NCBI RefSeq assembly: GCF_014653155.1
Contig: NZ_BNAF01000014.1
Coordinates: 37,304-101,303, forward strand
From: Sphingobacterium griseoflavum
Lineage (GTDB): Bacteria > Bacteroidota > Bacteroidia > Sphingobacteriales > Sphingobacteriaceae
Direction: 5' to 3'
Length of the DNA: 64,000 nt
A program made the position numbers and the translations under genes. Each line of letters starts with the position of its first letter. Within the stretch, counting starts at the first letter, position 1. Of this stretch, positions 8,676 through 17,547 are shown in pieces. A model generated the notes under the pieces. That model saw only the letters and a list, made by a program, of their open reading frames with translations, did not search any database and was not told the DNA's origin.

Positions 8676-9401
8676 TTACTCCATATTATGGTAAACGGCC
8701 TGCACATCATCATCTTCTTCAATTTTATCAATCATCTTTAGTACCTCGGCCGCTTGCTCCTCACTAATGTTTGTATGGGATAAAGCAATACGTTCCAATT
8801 TCGCAGACTGCACGTCAATGCCTTTTTCTTCAAGCAAACTTTGCATATTTCCGAAATCTTCGAAGGATGTCTGTACGACAACGATGTCATTTCCTTCTTC
8901 ATCTGCTTCTACGTAGAGCTCTTCCAATCCGCCGTCGATCAGTTCCAACTCCAGCTCTTCAACGTCTGTTTCTTCCGAGGCGTTAAAGCGGAAGATGGAC
9001 TTGCGTTGGAAAATAAAATCCAGCGACCCTGTTTTCCCTAAAGAGCCACCTGCTTTTGTAAAATAACTTCTGATATTACCGACCGTTCGGTTGGTGTTGT
9101 CCGTAGCGGTTTCAATCAAAACCGGGACACCATGCGGGCCATATCCTTCATAAACATATTCTTCGTAACCCTTGGCATCTTTTTCTGAAGCACGTTTGAT
9201 AGCAGCTTCTACACGGTCTTTTGGCATGTTTACCGCCTTCGCATTCTGTATAGCCGTGCGCAAGCGCGAGTTGTTCTCCGGGTGAGGGCCACCCTCTTTC
9301 ACGGCCATTGCGATTTCTTTCCCTAAACGTGTAAACTGTACGGCCATTTTGGCCCAGCGTTTAAATTTTCTTTCTTTTCTGAATTCAAAGGCTCTACCCA
9401 T
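8676..9401 (-). CDS. yebC: YebC/PmpR family protein
   Basis: The 241-residue protein carries the YebC signature: FKRWAKMAVQFTRLGKEI near residues 13-30, GGPHPENNSRLRTAIQNAK near 38-56, then NMPKDRVEAAIKRA. The second half has the acidic YebC domains. Members bind nucleic acid; they were described as transcriptional regulators and more recently linked to relieving ribosome stalling at proline stretches, so cytoplasmic. Length is standard. It starts 3 nt after the stop of the upstream SDR gene, so the two form an operon closed by the terminator at 8631-8652. Confidence 0.95.
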   Translation of the reverse strand: MGRAFEFRKERKFKRWAKMAVQFTRLGKEIAMAVKEGGPHPENNSRLRTAIQNAKAVNMPKDRVEAAIKRASEKDAKGYEEYVYEGYGPHGVPVLIETATDNTNRTVGNIRSYFTKAGGSLGKTGSLDFIFQRKSIFRFNASEETDVEELELELIDGGLEELYVEADEEGNDIVVVQTSFEDFGNMQSLLEEKGIDVQSAKLERIALSHTNISEEQAAEVLKMIDKIEEDDDVQAVYHNME

Positions 9402-9404
9402 TTT

Positions 9405-10352
9405 CTATAAGTCTCTTTTGAGGTTTTCAATCATGTCCTTTGTCATGCTTTCCAAATCAAATCTTGGCTTCCACCCCCAATCCTTGCGCGCAGAAGAATC
9501 ATCGATACTTGCAGGCCAAGAATCCGCTATGGCTTGTCGGGGGTCATGGTCGACATAGGACATTTCAAAATTAGGAAGAATTTTTTTAATTTCTTCGGCT
9601 ATTTCAGCTGGGGTAAAAGATAGTCCCGCCAGATTGTAACTGGATCGAATACGGATCTGTTCACTAGGCGCATCCATCAAAGCGATGGTTCCGCGAACGG
9701 CATCTTCCATGTAAAGCATCGGCAACGCTGTGTCGGCAGAGAGAAAGGATGCATATTTTCCGTGCTTTAAAGCCTCAAAAAAGATATGTACCGCATAATC
9801 CGTAGTGCCTCCTCCCGGTGCAGTCTTCCATGAGATAATGCCTGGATAGCGGATGCTGCGGATGTCAAGGCCATAGCGAAGATGGTAATATTCGCAGAGA
9901 CGTTCTCCAGCAAGTTTGCTGATACCATAGATGCTGGTTGGGTCCATAATGCAATATTGTGCTGTATCGATCTTTGGGGAGTGCGGCCCAAAGACGGCGA
10001 TAGAGCTTGGCCAAAATATTTTTTTGATACCGAGCTCGAGGGCTAGGTCCAGCACATGAAGCAGCCCATTCATATTTAAATCCCAAGCTTTCTGCGGATA
10101 CTGCTCGCCCGTGGCAGACAGCATAGCCGCCAACAGATAAATCTGCGTGGGTTTATATTTTTGAAATAAGGATTTTAGCGCCTCCTTATCCAATACATTA
10201 ATCGTTTCGAAGATCTCACCTTCTTTCTGATTGTTAGGCTCCCTAATATCGGAAGTGATGACATTTTCGTTGCCAAATTTTTGGCGGAGGGCAGCGGCCA
10301 ATTCTGATCCGATTTGACCATTTGCCCCAATCATAATAATACGCTCTTTCAT
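9405..10352 (-). CDS. L-threonine 3-dehydrogenase, SDR (epimerase-like) type
   Basis: The 315-residue NAD-dependent extended SDR has IGANGQIGSEL at residue 7 (Rossmann glycine motif) and PSSIAVFGP with YGISKLAGE (catalytic Tyr/Lys). The stretch YPGIISWKTAPGGGTTDYAV near 185-204 is diagnostic of the epimerase-like threonine dehydrogenases rather than sugar epimerases. It would oxidise L-threonine to 2-amino-3-ketobutyrate. A partner 2-amino-3-ketobutyrate CoA ligase is not next to it. It lies 3 nt upstream of yebC. Confidence 0.85.
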   Translation of the reverse strand: MKERIIMIGANGQIGSELAAALRQKFGNENVITSDIREPNNQKEGEIFETINVLDKEALKSLFQKYKPTQIYLLAAMLSATGEQYPQKAWDLNMNGLLHVLDLALELGIKKIFWPSSIAVFGPHSPKIDTAQYCIMDPTSIYGISKLAGERLCEYYHLRYGLDIRSIRYPGIISWKTAPGGGTTDYAVHIFFEALKHGKYASFLSADTALPMLYMEDAVRGTIALMDAPSEQIRIRSSYNLAGLSFTPAEIAEEIKKILPNFEMSYVDHDPRQAIADSWPASIDDSSARKDWGWKPRFDLESMTKDMIENLKRDL

Positions 10353-10391
10353 TGCTGCAAAGATAGGTCATTTTTTGCGCAACTGCACATA

Positions 10392-12053
10392 CTATTTCCC
10401 CGCGTGGATTAACACAAAACTGCCTTTAAACTGTTGATAATGACCTTCTGATGTGTGTATTTCGGATTGGTAAATATAGATGCCAGCAGGACATAGCGTA
10501 CCCTGTTCATTCCGCCCATCCCAGATGACTTCACCAGCCAAACCTGCACTTTTGTTACGAATCAATCGGTTGACTACTCTTCCGTTGCTATCGTAAATTG
10601 TCAGGTTTAGCATCGGGTTACGTTCCGAAAACGCATAATTAAAAACAAGTCTGCTTTCCGATCCATTGCCACTTGGCGAAAAGGTTTTTCGATCGAGCCA
10701 CCAGGAATTTTTTTTCACTTTTTTTTCCACATCGGTCGAGTTTCGGTATCCGGGGGTTGCACCACCCACCAACGTGGATGCTGAACTGAAATTTCCTTTG
10801 CTGTTGGTGTCTTCCTCACTGGATTGTCTTTCCAAGGAGATTCCTCTCACGTTGGCCAAAAATGGCTGGTGCATCGTGCTTTGATAGAAAAGACTGTCTA
10901 CCAAGGTACTATTTTTGGACAGCAACACGGTGCCCCGTGTGTTTGGATAGGCCGGTAGGGCTTGCATTGCAATCATGTTTTCCCGAACCGAATGGGGATA
11001 ATCCTGCTGGAGACGGTCTGGCGATGTGGTGAGTGCCCGGTAGCCGCCAACTTCGATAAAATGGTCTTCCGAACTGATGGTATGCTGGCCGATCTGCCAT
11101 CCGCGGAGGTTGATGATCCTGCCGGATCGGTTGTACAACTCGACAAAGTCGTCCCCACCGGCTTTCGGGTCGAAGAGCACTTCGTTTACGACCAAATCAT
11201 TGTATCGCGTCGGGGAGGCTCGGAAAATCGAGACAGCTGTCGTCGTCAGTTGTCCACAATAAAGTATATCCTGTAGCCGTATTTCGGTCGGTTCATCCCA
11301 TTTTATGGGCCTATCTGTGTATAAAACAAGACTATCCGTACTAAGCTCATATCGTACAATTGAGTTTTCCGCCGGTTCAAAAACTATGCGCGTATCGTTA
11401 CCGAAAGTAATGCCGTCTGTAGGGGACGCAAAATGCAAGACGATACGACTGTCGGTAATCTGCAGGGAAGGGAAGGTGATGGTGGGGTTGTACTGTGCAT
11501 TCCATACCGAATTTCTTTGTCCGGGTGTTCCCCCATTCCGGGCTTCCGAGGCCCGCCACGTGTTGCTGTTGTTGCAGGCGAGGTTTGGGTTGATCCGCTC
11601 TAAGCTCCAGCCACCATTCTTTTTCTCGCGCAGTTCGTACCACGCGTTGCTGTATAGTACATGATCGACGACATTGTGACCTTTATCCAACAGCGAGACC
11701 GACCCGGCGACGTTTTGAAGTGCACGCCAGGATCTCAAAGGCATGACATTTCCGAATCGAGCAAATTTGGGAGCCACAGCGGCGTCAACAAGCAGCATAT
11801 ACTGTCCCGGTGCTAAATAATAATCGGCTAAAGGAACCCTAAAATTACCTACCTGCAAGGTATAGTGTTGGAGTGTGATAACTTGCGAGCTATTGTTATA
11901 GATCTCGATATACTCGCTGTCAAGAAAAGCTGTAGGTAGCGGGTGCGGCATCAATTCTGTGATGACCAAACCGGATTGTGCCTGGGTAGTCAATATTGAT
12001 AATATTGAAAAAAACAACGCGCAAATTTGTCTAATTTTTATTAGATAGAGCAT
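10392..12053 (-). CDS. Secreted lamin-tail-domain protein with FlgD-like C-terminus
   Basis: The 553-residue protein has an N-terminal Sec signal (hydrophobic 8-22, ending TQAQSG). Two lamin tail domain-like repeats follow: one starts LVITELMPHPLP with EYIEIYNNSS near residue 46, the other LVVNEVLFDPKAGGDDFVELYNRSG near 290. The C-terminus (LTIYDSNGRVVNRL, then WDGRNEQG, PAGIYIY) resembles the FlgD/CHU-type Ig fold that often ends secreted Bacteroidota proteins. Probable extracellular or surface protein; lamin-tail domains frequently accompany nucleases or adhesins, but no catalytic domain is visible. It stands alone, divergent from asd. Confidence 0.75.
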   Translation of the reverse strand: MLYLIKIRQICALFFSILSILTTQAQSGLVITELMPHPLPTAFLDSEYIEIYNNSSQVITLQHYTLQVGNFRVPLADYYLAPGQYMLLVDAAVAPKFARFGNVMPLRSWRALQNVAGSVSLLDKGHNVVDHVLYSNAWYELREKKNGGWSLERINPNLACNNSNTWRASEARNGGTPGQRNSVWNAQYNPTITFPSLQITDSRIVLHFASPTDGITFGNDTRIVFEPAENSIVRYELSTDSLVLYTDRPIKWDEPTEIRLQDILYCGQLTTTAVSIFRASPTRYNDLVVNEVLFDPKAGGDDFVELYNRSGRIINLRGWQIGQHTISSEDHFIEVGGYRALTTSPDRLQQDYPHSVRENMIAMQALPAYPNTRGTVLLSKNSTLVDSLFYQSTMHQPFLANVRGISLERQSSEEDTNSKGNFSSASTLVGGATPGYRNSTDVEKKVKKNSWWLDRKTFSPSGNGSESRLVFNYAFSERNPMLNLTIYDSNGRVVNRLIRNKSAGLAGEVIWDGRNEQGTLCPAGIYIYQSEIHTSEGHYQQFKGSFVLIHAGK

Positions 12054-12135
12054 GATTTTACATAATTTAAAAAATTTCGGGCGAAACTTTTGATAAATTT
12101 TACATAATAAATTATAAAAGGAGCGGCTTATTTCG

Positions 12136-12143
12136 TATGTTTG
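12136..12143 (+). promoter_or_regulatory. Possible -7 element for asd
   Basis: TATGTTTG fits TAnnTTTG exactly, 62 nt before the asd start codon in the divergent intergenic region. No good -33 TTTG is seen at the expected distance. Confidence 0.38.
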
Positions 12144-12205
12144 GTTCCTTGAAATAAATTTACAAAAAATTTAATCATTCACATACAAACAAAACAAATT
12201 TAACT

Positions 12206-13195
12206 ATGAAAGTTGCAGTAGTAGGCGCAACGGGCCTTGTTGGGTCAGAGATTTTGACCGTTTTAGCAGAACGTAATTTCCCAGTAACAGAGTTGATTCC
12301 AGTCGCTTCCGAGAAGAGTAAGGGTAAGGAGATCGAGTTTAAGGGGAAGAAGTATAAGGTCGTGACACCAGCCGAAGCTATTGCAATGAAACCGCAAGTC
12401 GCCTTGTTTTCCGCTGGTGGTGACACCTCAACCGAGTTTGCGCCGCTTTATGCAGAAGCTGGAATAACCGTAGTGGATAATTCATCCGCTTGGCGTATGG
12501 ATCCAACCAAAAAGCTGGTCGTTCCTGAAGTGAACGGCGATGTGTTAACTATTGAAGATAAGATTATCGCGAATCCGAACTGTTCGACAATCCAAATGGT
12601 TGTGGTGCTAAAACCGTTACACCAACAGTATAAGATCAAGCGTGTTGTCGTTTCGACATATCAGTCTGTAACGGGAACAGGCGTCAAGGCGGTTACCCAG
12701 TTAATGGATGAACGGGCAGGAAAGGAAGGCGAGAAGGCTTATCCTTATCCGATCGATTTGAATGTTATTCCGCATATCGATGTATTCCAAGAGAACGGGT
12801 ATACGAAAGAAGAAATGAAAATGATCAAGGAAACGAACAAGATTATGGGCGACGACAGTATTCGGGTAACAGCAACAACGGTTCGTATTCCAGTTATGGG
12901 AGGACACTCCGAATCTGTTAATATTGAATTCGAACATGATTTTGACGTTGCACATGTACGTAGGCTATTGGCCGAGCAGGAGGGGGTGATCGTTGTCGAT
13001 GATCCTGCGAATCTAAAATATCCTATGCCGAAAGATGCACACGGCAAAGATGAAGTGCTAGTCGGCCGTATCCGTCGCGATGAATCGCAAGACAAAACGT
13101 TGAACCTTTGGGTGGTAGCGGATAACTTGCGGAAGGGCGCTGCAACAAATGCTGTGCAGATTGCAGAGTTATTAAATAAAAGAGGCATGATCTAG
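12206..13195 (+). CDS. asd: Aspartate-semialdehyde dehydrogenase
   Basis: This is a 329-residue NADP-dependent enzyme reducing aspartyl phosphate to aspartate semialdehyde, the branch point to lysine/diaminopimelate, threonine and methionine. Visible motifs: VAVVGATGLVGSEIL at the N-terminus, FSAGGDTS near 70, NPNCSTIQM with catalytic Cys126, and GHSESVNIE near 234. Length and order are typical of bacterial ASADH. It is cytoplasmic. It stands alone with a terminator directly downstream (13219-13245). Confidence 0.97.
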   Translation: MKVAVVGATGLVGSEILTVLAERNFPVTELIPVASEKSKGKEIEFKGKKYKVVTPAEAIAMKPQVALFSAGGDTSTEFAPLYAEAGITVVDNSSAWRMDPTKKLVVPEVNGDVLTIEDKIIANPNCSTIQMVVVLKPLHQQYKIKRVVVSTYQSVTGTGVKAVTQLMDERAGKEGEKAYPYPIDLNVIPHIDVFQENGYTKEEMKMIKETNKIMGDDSIRVTATTVRIPVMGGHSESVNIEFEHDFDVAHVRRLLAEQEGVIVVDDPANLKYPMPKDAHGKDEVLVGRIRRDESQDKTLNLWVVADNLRKGAATNAVQIAELLNKRGMI

Positions 13196-13218
13196 ACGGA
13201 GTACGTCTTGAAATTTTG

Positions 13219-13245
13219 AGGCTACTCGAAGGGGTAGCCTTTTTA
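13219..13245 (+). terminator. Rho-independent terminator after asd
   Basis: A 7-bp stem AGGCTAC/GTAGCCT (13219-13225 with 13234-13240), an 8-nt loop, then TTTT. It begins 24 nt after the asd stop. Confidence 0.8.
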
Positions 13246-13448
13246 GTACCCAATCTTTTTGGCTACCCAGGGCGCACCAAATTTTGCAGGGACATTGGCA
13301 TAGCGACATAGCTTGATGGCGGATGGGTTTAATGTCCCGAATGAGCTGATATAAGTTAAAGCGCTATTCCTTTAGGCTCCCAAGGGAGAATGAAGATAGC
13401 TATGTGAGAAATAGACAGACGATGAGCGTCGAACATTTCTCTGAAGCC

Positions 13449-13487
13449 AAAAAAAGCGGACAACTTTGTAATTGTCCGCTTTTTTTA
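13449..13487. terminator. Bidirectional terminator between asd and the kelch gene
   Basis: A perfect 9-bp stem (AGCGGACAA/TTGTCCGCT, 13455-13463 with 13472-13480) has an 8-nt loop, seven A upstream and a T run downstream. It ends transcription of the minus-strand DUF4270/kelch unit and could serve as back-up for asd. The 13246-13448 interval between the two terminators holds nothing I can recognise. Confidence 0.85.
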
Positions 13488-13498
13488 TTTATTAACGA

Positions 13499-14500
13499 TT
13501 AGCGTACTTGTGTGAATTCCCAAGTGTTATCGAATATAAAAGCACCATTTAATCCTGTAGTGATATAGCCTTTTCCATTTAAGGCGAATCCTACAGCTTT
13601 TTCACGCGCATCTGCAGGAAGCGATTGATGCTTGTCTGTCCATGAATCGGAGGCAGGCTCATATTTCCATACCGTTGCTGTAATGCCGGATCCAGTACCA
13701 CGTCCACTCACAACATAGCCTGCATTACCAATTACGAAAGCACTAGCGTTATATTTTCTAGCATCGTAGGTATAGGTGTCGTCGTTGCGATTCAAATCAG
13801 CGAGAGGCGTCCAATTAGTACCATCGAATGCATAAAAGTCTTCAGGAAGGGTAGAACTATTTGCATATCCACCACCTACGTAAGCTCTGTCTCCGATAAC
13901 GAAAGCGAAAGCGAAGGCTTTCTTATATTTGAATGGCACAGGAATTTCCGACCAGCTATTTGTTGCAGGATCATAACGATAGAAATCGCTGAATTTAGCA
14001 TCTGTGCGGGTTGATCCAAGTCCCACATAAGCATAGTTCCCTAAAGTGAAGGCTACAGCACCATAACGGGCTTTGCCGGGAAAAGGAGCGATAGCGGTCC
14101 ATACCTTGGTTGCTGGATCGTAGCTATAGAAATCATCGAGATCTTCAGTGCCCGTAGATCCGGTTCCTACATAGCCTTTGCCATTAATAGAGAAGCCTAC
14201 GGCCATTTGGCGTGCTTCGCCGGGGAAATCCGTAATATCCGTCCACGTAGAACCATTGAAACTAGAACCATCGTTAACGACTCCCTCATTTCTGACAAAC
14301 CCACCTACCACATAGGCTTCGTTGCCAATAGTGAAAGAAGCTGCCCCATTTCTAGGATCGTTTTTAAAAACAATCGATCTTACCCATTCTGTTGGTCCCG
14401 TATCGGTCGTATCCTCATCATTATCTTTCTTGCACGAGTTGAACGATGTAAAAGCAATAGTGCAGGCTAAGATTAACAATAGCCAATTCTTCTTATTCAT
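13499..14500 (-). CDS. Kelch-repeat beta-propeller lipoprotein
   Basis: The 333-residue protein has a lipoprotein signal (NWLLLILACTIAF, lipobox FNSC with Cys near residue 23) followed by an acidic linker. It then has about six kelch-like blades, each with A-(V/F)-G-F/Y, G-K-G/A-Y-V-G-x-G and a YDPAT-x-x-W element (for example YSYDPATKVW and YRYDPATNSW). It is probably anchored in the outer membrane as a propeller that binds a partner. The substrate is unknown. It starts 3 nt after the DUF4270 stop, so the two are one operon ending at the bidirectional terminator. Confidence 0.82.
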   Translation of the reverse strand: MNKKNWLLLILACTIAFTSFNSCKKDNDEDTTDTGPTEWVRSIVFKNDPRNGAASFTIGNEAYVVGGFVRNEGVVNDGSSFNGSTWTDITDFPGEARQMAVGFSINGKGYVGTGSTGTEDLDDFYSYDPATKVWTAIAPFPGKARYGAVAFTLGNYAYVGLGSTRTDAKFSDFYRYDPATNSWSEIPVPFKYKKAFAFAFVIGDRAYVGGGYANSSTLPEDFYAFDGTNWTPLADLNRNDDTYTYDARKYNASAFVIGNAGYVVSGRGTGSGITATVWKYEPASDSWTDKHQSLPADAREKAVGFALNGKGYITTGLNGAFIFDNTWEFTQVR

Positions 14501-14503
14501 AAA

Positions 14504-15895
14504 TTATCTAAATTTAGTGTACAATATATTCAATTTTATTTTTGGTTTCGCATTCTCTACGGCGATGAGTGCCGTATCGAAATTGCTGAAGGTCCTTGAG
14601 TCTGCTGGAATCACGGAGCTTATATACAAGGACGTATTATCAAAGAACGATGTTGACTTCAAGTTTTTCATATAGGAAAGCATGTTAAATGTATACTTAC
14701 CATTTCTTCCCATTTGATCTCCTACTTGGTAAAAAGAAAGTAGAAAAGGTTGCTGCTGCGTAGGTACTAATGGTTGTACAATCGAAACAGGTACGCCATT
14801 AAAATCTGCAACTAGTAGCACCAAGGTTCCCGGAATAGGGTACATCGTATTCGCAGGTGAGCTGGTCTCGATAACGAGTTCAGCTTTATTGATCGAAATG
14901 TTTTCATCCTGTAAAAACTCTTTTAACGAAGGAAACTCCACTTTCGCTACAACGCCCGTCCCAGATTGCAGGTAAGTGAGTCCCGCCGTGGCACTGCTTG
15001 TCAATTCGCGGTTCGTTGCTGTCAACGGTTCAAATATAGTTCCCGTACGGTCATAGTCGAGATGGTTAAATTGTAAGTTTCCATCAACAAGATTCAATAT
15101 TTTATAGCCCGATCTTTTGAAACCGTCGGTACCGACGTACGTATAATTGATTTTCACTTGTACAGAATCGTAACCAAACGCTACAACGGCACTGTTGTCT
15201 TCATCAGGAACAAGGACTAGCCCTTTGAAGTAATCTCGAAAATTTTCATTAGAGGACACGCGCAGATCATTCGTCTTGATGAGGTCGAAAAATTCCTGCC
15301 CGAGCGAAGGATCTAAACGAATATTCAAAGAATCCAAACTCCGTACGCGAGGTGCGAAACTGATTGCGCCGATGCTGGTCGGGCTGTAATCGAAAGTTTG
15401 ATCGTTAAAAATGGATGGACCTGTTACGTAAATCGGCAACGCAGTATTTTGAACGCCTCCCGTTAAGGTCTTTGTTTCTAGCACTTGTTCGAGTCGGTGA
15501 ACACTTAAGCGTTGTGTTTTCGTGGTGTCCCCGAAATAGTAACGGTTTGTGTTGGGTCTCAATACCAGATTTAACGAGTCAAATACCGCGGCATCAGGTA
15601 TGTCGTTTGCAATACTCGAAAAACCAATCCGGAAATAGGAGGTTGCTTTCACTTCGCCAAAACGGCTGTCTGCAGCTTTACCAACGAGTATACTGCCCCT
15701 CCCTGCCGAGGGCATGTTGTTCAGTTGAACCGTAGAAGTTTGGATGCTAAATGAGTCGATAAAAGAAACGCCCACATTATTCGTGGCGCTATTATCCAAC
15801 ATCACACTCATATCTTTATCGCATGCCCCCGCAATGATTAGTATAAAAACTGGCAGTGCAAAAAAGGTAATACTTCTCTTTAAAAATTGATTCAT
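14504..15895 (-). CDS. DUF4270 family lipoprotein
   Basis: The 463-residue protein begins with a lipoprotein signal (FFALPVFILIIAGAC, lipobox Cys near residue 25, then DKD). It matches DUF4270 in layout: an early SFSIQTSTVQL, a GKAADSRFGEVKATSYFRI segment near residue 73, and beta-rich sequence to the end. Family function is unknown; members are exported envelope proteins of Bacteroidota. A frame beginning with TTG at 15925 exists, but ATG 15895 places the start right before the signal peptide. It is the first gene of the DUF4270-kelch operon, divergent from the histidine kinase. Confidence 0.82.
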   Translation of the reverse strand: MNQFLKRSITFFALPVFILIIAGACDKDMSVMLDNSATNNVGVSFIDSFSIQTSTVQLNNMPSAGRGSILVGKAADSRFGEVKATSYFRIGFSSIANDIPDAAVFDSLNLVLRPNTNRYYFGDTTKTQRLSVHRLEQVLETKTLTGGVQNTALPIYVTGPSIFNDQTFDYSPTSIGAISFAPRVRSLDSLNIRLDPSLGQEFFDLIKTNDLRVSSNENFRDYFKGLVLVPDEDNSAVVAFGYDSVQVKINYTYVGTDGFKRSGYKILNLVDGNLQFNHLDYDRTGTIFEPLTATNRELTSSATAGLTYLQSGTGVVAKVEFPSLKEFLQDENISINKAELVIETSSPANTMYPIPGTLVLLVADFNGVPVSIVQPLVPTQQQPFLLSFYQVGDQMGRNGKYTFNMLSYMKNLKSTSFFDNTSLYISSVIPADSRTFSNFDTALIAVENAKPKIKLNILYTKFR

Positions 15896-15933
15896 ACTTA
15901 TTGTTTGACTAGCAAAAGTAATCAAATAGAATA

Positions 15934-16066
15934 GTTAACGAGTGTTATATTTTGTTAAAATGCCGTAGCTTCCACGGCGGACAAAACCTCGTTTCAACGC
16001 TTTTTAAACATAATATCCCCGCTGTTGTTCCAGCGAATTGTTAATCAGTGTTATATTTTGTTAAAA
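15934..16066. promoter_or_regulatory. Two 27-bp direct repeats with 10-bp-spaced GTTA half-sites (candidate OmpR-type operator)
   Basis: The 27-bp sequence at 15934-15960 recurs at 16040-16066 with two mismatches (positions 6-7 of the repeat). Each copy holds three GTTA tetramers exactly 10 bp apart (15934, 15944, 15954; and 16040, 16050, 16060). Direct half-sites on one helical face are the usual operator design for OmpR/PhoB-type regulators. The copies lie 39 bp before DUF4270 and 53 bp before the histidine kinase gene, whose partner is an OmpR-type regulator. Repeats are seen; binding is inferred. Confidence 0.6.
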
Positions 16067-16078
16067 CTGCCCGATTAC

Positions 16079-16110
16079 TTGTGCGTTGCAAATCTACTAA
16101 TTTAAATTTG
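16079..16110 (+). promoter_or_regulatory. Possible promoter of the two-component operon
   Basis: TAAATTTG at 16103-16110 is an exact -7 match, and TTG at 16079-16081 lies 21 nt upstream. It is directly downstream of the second GTTA repeat copy and only 8 nt before the ATG, implying a very short leader. Confidence 0.45.
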
Positions 16111-16118
16111 CATTAATA

Positions 16119-17543
16119 ATGTTAAAAAAGTATAAAATCCTGCTGACGTTGATCGTTTTAACGGCTACTGGCATAGCGTTCGTGTTGCTTTTTTGGCTTT
16201 TTGGTAGCTATAAGAGCGAGCGCGAATTATTTCTCGGTAGCGCGGAACGTTCCCTGTTCAATGTGCTGCAAAAATATTATCAAAACGAGTTTGCCGAATC
16301 CCCCAAACGTGCGCGAACTGATAGTCTGGAAAGCCAGCGCAGGCACAAAGGCCTACTGAATTTGCTGGGTTCGGTCTACCCGGATTTGGATTTGGCGCCG
16401 ATGCGGACATTTCTCGATACAGCAGACTTCCGTCGTGGCAGAGGCCGGCGTGGGAACGAAGGCGAGCGTAGCAAAGAGGCCCCTAATGAGTTGTTGCCGT
16501 TGTATCTGTTGGAGAAAATGGATTTTAACGAACAGTTGCTGGATACCTTAGAAGCGCGATTGGCGAATACATTGGCTAGAAACGGTATTCAAGTCAAGTT
16601 CCAGCTTTCCACCGCTGTTATTCCTCGCGAGCATTTCGATAGTTATATTCAAGATCGAAAGAAGCAAGCTTTCTTATTTACTCGACCTATTCTGATCAAT
16701 CCAGAAAACGAGCAGTTCCTACTTGCCAAATTTGAGAACCCATGGCCCTACTTAGGTATGCAGCTAGGCGCACAATTCTTTTTCTCGTTGCTTTTGCTTA
16801 CCGCATTGATTGGCACATTTATATACCTTTTGAAGACCATAAAAAAGCAAAATCAGGCAGCCGTACTGCGCAAGGCCTTCGTAAATAATATGACACATGA
16901 GTTGAAGACTCCTGTGTCTACGGTGATGGCCGCTGTAGAGGCGCTGCAGCGCTTCGTGGCGAAAGATGACAAAGAGCGTATGCACAACTATTTGGAGATC
17001 TCTAAAACCGAGCTAGAGCATTTGAACGACATGATCGAGCGCGTACTAGAGCTCGACGTGGATGAGACACACCGCATAAGATTGGTAAAAAGTACATTCG
17101 ATATGATCCCTTTTGTGCGAAGTTGCCTCGAGGTAACGCGGATCGCTACGCAGAAAAATGTGCAGATCTTGTTCGACCCCGCAGTGGAGCATTTGGTTAT
17201 GTCTGCCGACGAAGCCCATCTAAAAAATGTACTGGGCAATTTGCTGGACAATGCGGTGAAATATTCGGGTGATCCTGTTCAGATAAGCGTCGATGTGAAA
17301 GAGCAGGCTGGTTACATCGTTTTGCGCATCGCGGATAAAGGGAAAGGAATTCCTGCAGAACATATTCCCCGAATTTTTGACGTGTTTTTCCGAGTGCCGG
17401 AAGGCACTGTGCACGAGGTGAAAGGATTTGGATTGGGCCTTGCATACGTGAAACATGTTGTCGAGCAGCATGGCGGTCGCATCCGTGTCAATAGTGAAAT
17501 GGGAAAAGGTAGTATATTTACAATCAGCATCCCCAAAACGTAA
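16119..17543 (+). CDS. Sensor histidine kinase (RprX-like)
   Basis: The 474-residue protein has a transmembrane segment at about 8-30, a periplasmic domain of roughly 185 residues with a basic/acidic low-complexity stretch, and a second segment at about 217-240. The DHp domain has NNMTHELKTPVSTV with phospho-acceptor His260. The HATPase domain has N-box GNLLDNAVKYS, then DKGKGIP and GFGLGLAYVK. Layout resembles Bacteroides RprX. It autophosphorylates and passes phosphate to the regulator encoded 4 nt downstream. The signal is unknown. The two 27-bp repeats upstream suggest autoregulation. Confidence 0.92.
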   Translation: MLKKYKILLTLIVLTATGIAFVLLFWLFGSYKSERELFLGSAERSLFNVLQKYYQNEFAESPKRARTDSLESQRRHKGLLNLLGSVYPDLDLAPMRTFLDTADFRRGRGRRGNEGERSKEAPNELLPLYLLEKMDFNEQLLDTLEARLANTLARNGIQVKFQLSTAVIPREHFDSYIQDRKKQAFLFTRPILINPENEQFLLAKFENPWPYLGMQLGAQFFFSLLLLTALIGTFIYLLKTIKKQNQAAVLRKAFVNNMTHELKTPVSTVMAAVEALQRFVAKDDKERMHNYLEISKTELEHLNDMIERVLELDVDETHRIRLVKSTFDMIPFVRSCLEVTRIATQKNVQILFDPAVEHLVMSADEAHLKNVLGNLLDNAVKYSGDPVQISVDVKEQAGYIVLRIADKGKGIPAEHIPRIFDVFFRVPEGTVHEVKGFGLGLAYVKHVVEQHGGRIRVNSEMGKGSIFTISIPKT

Positions 17544-17547
17544 AAAA

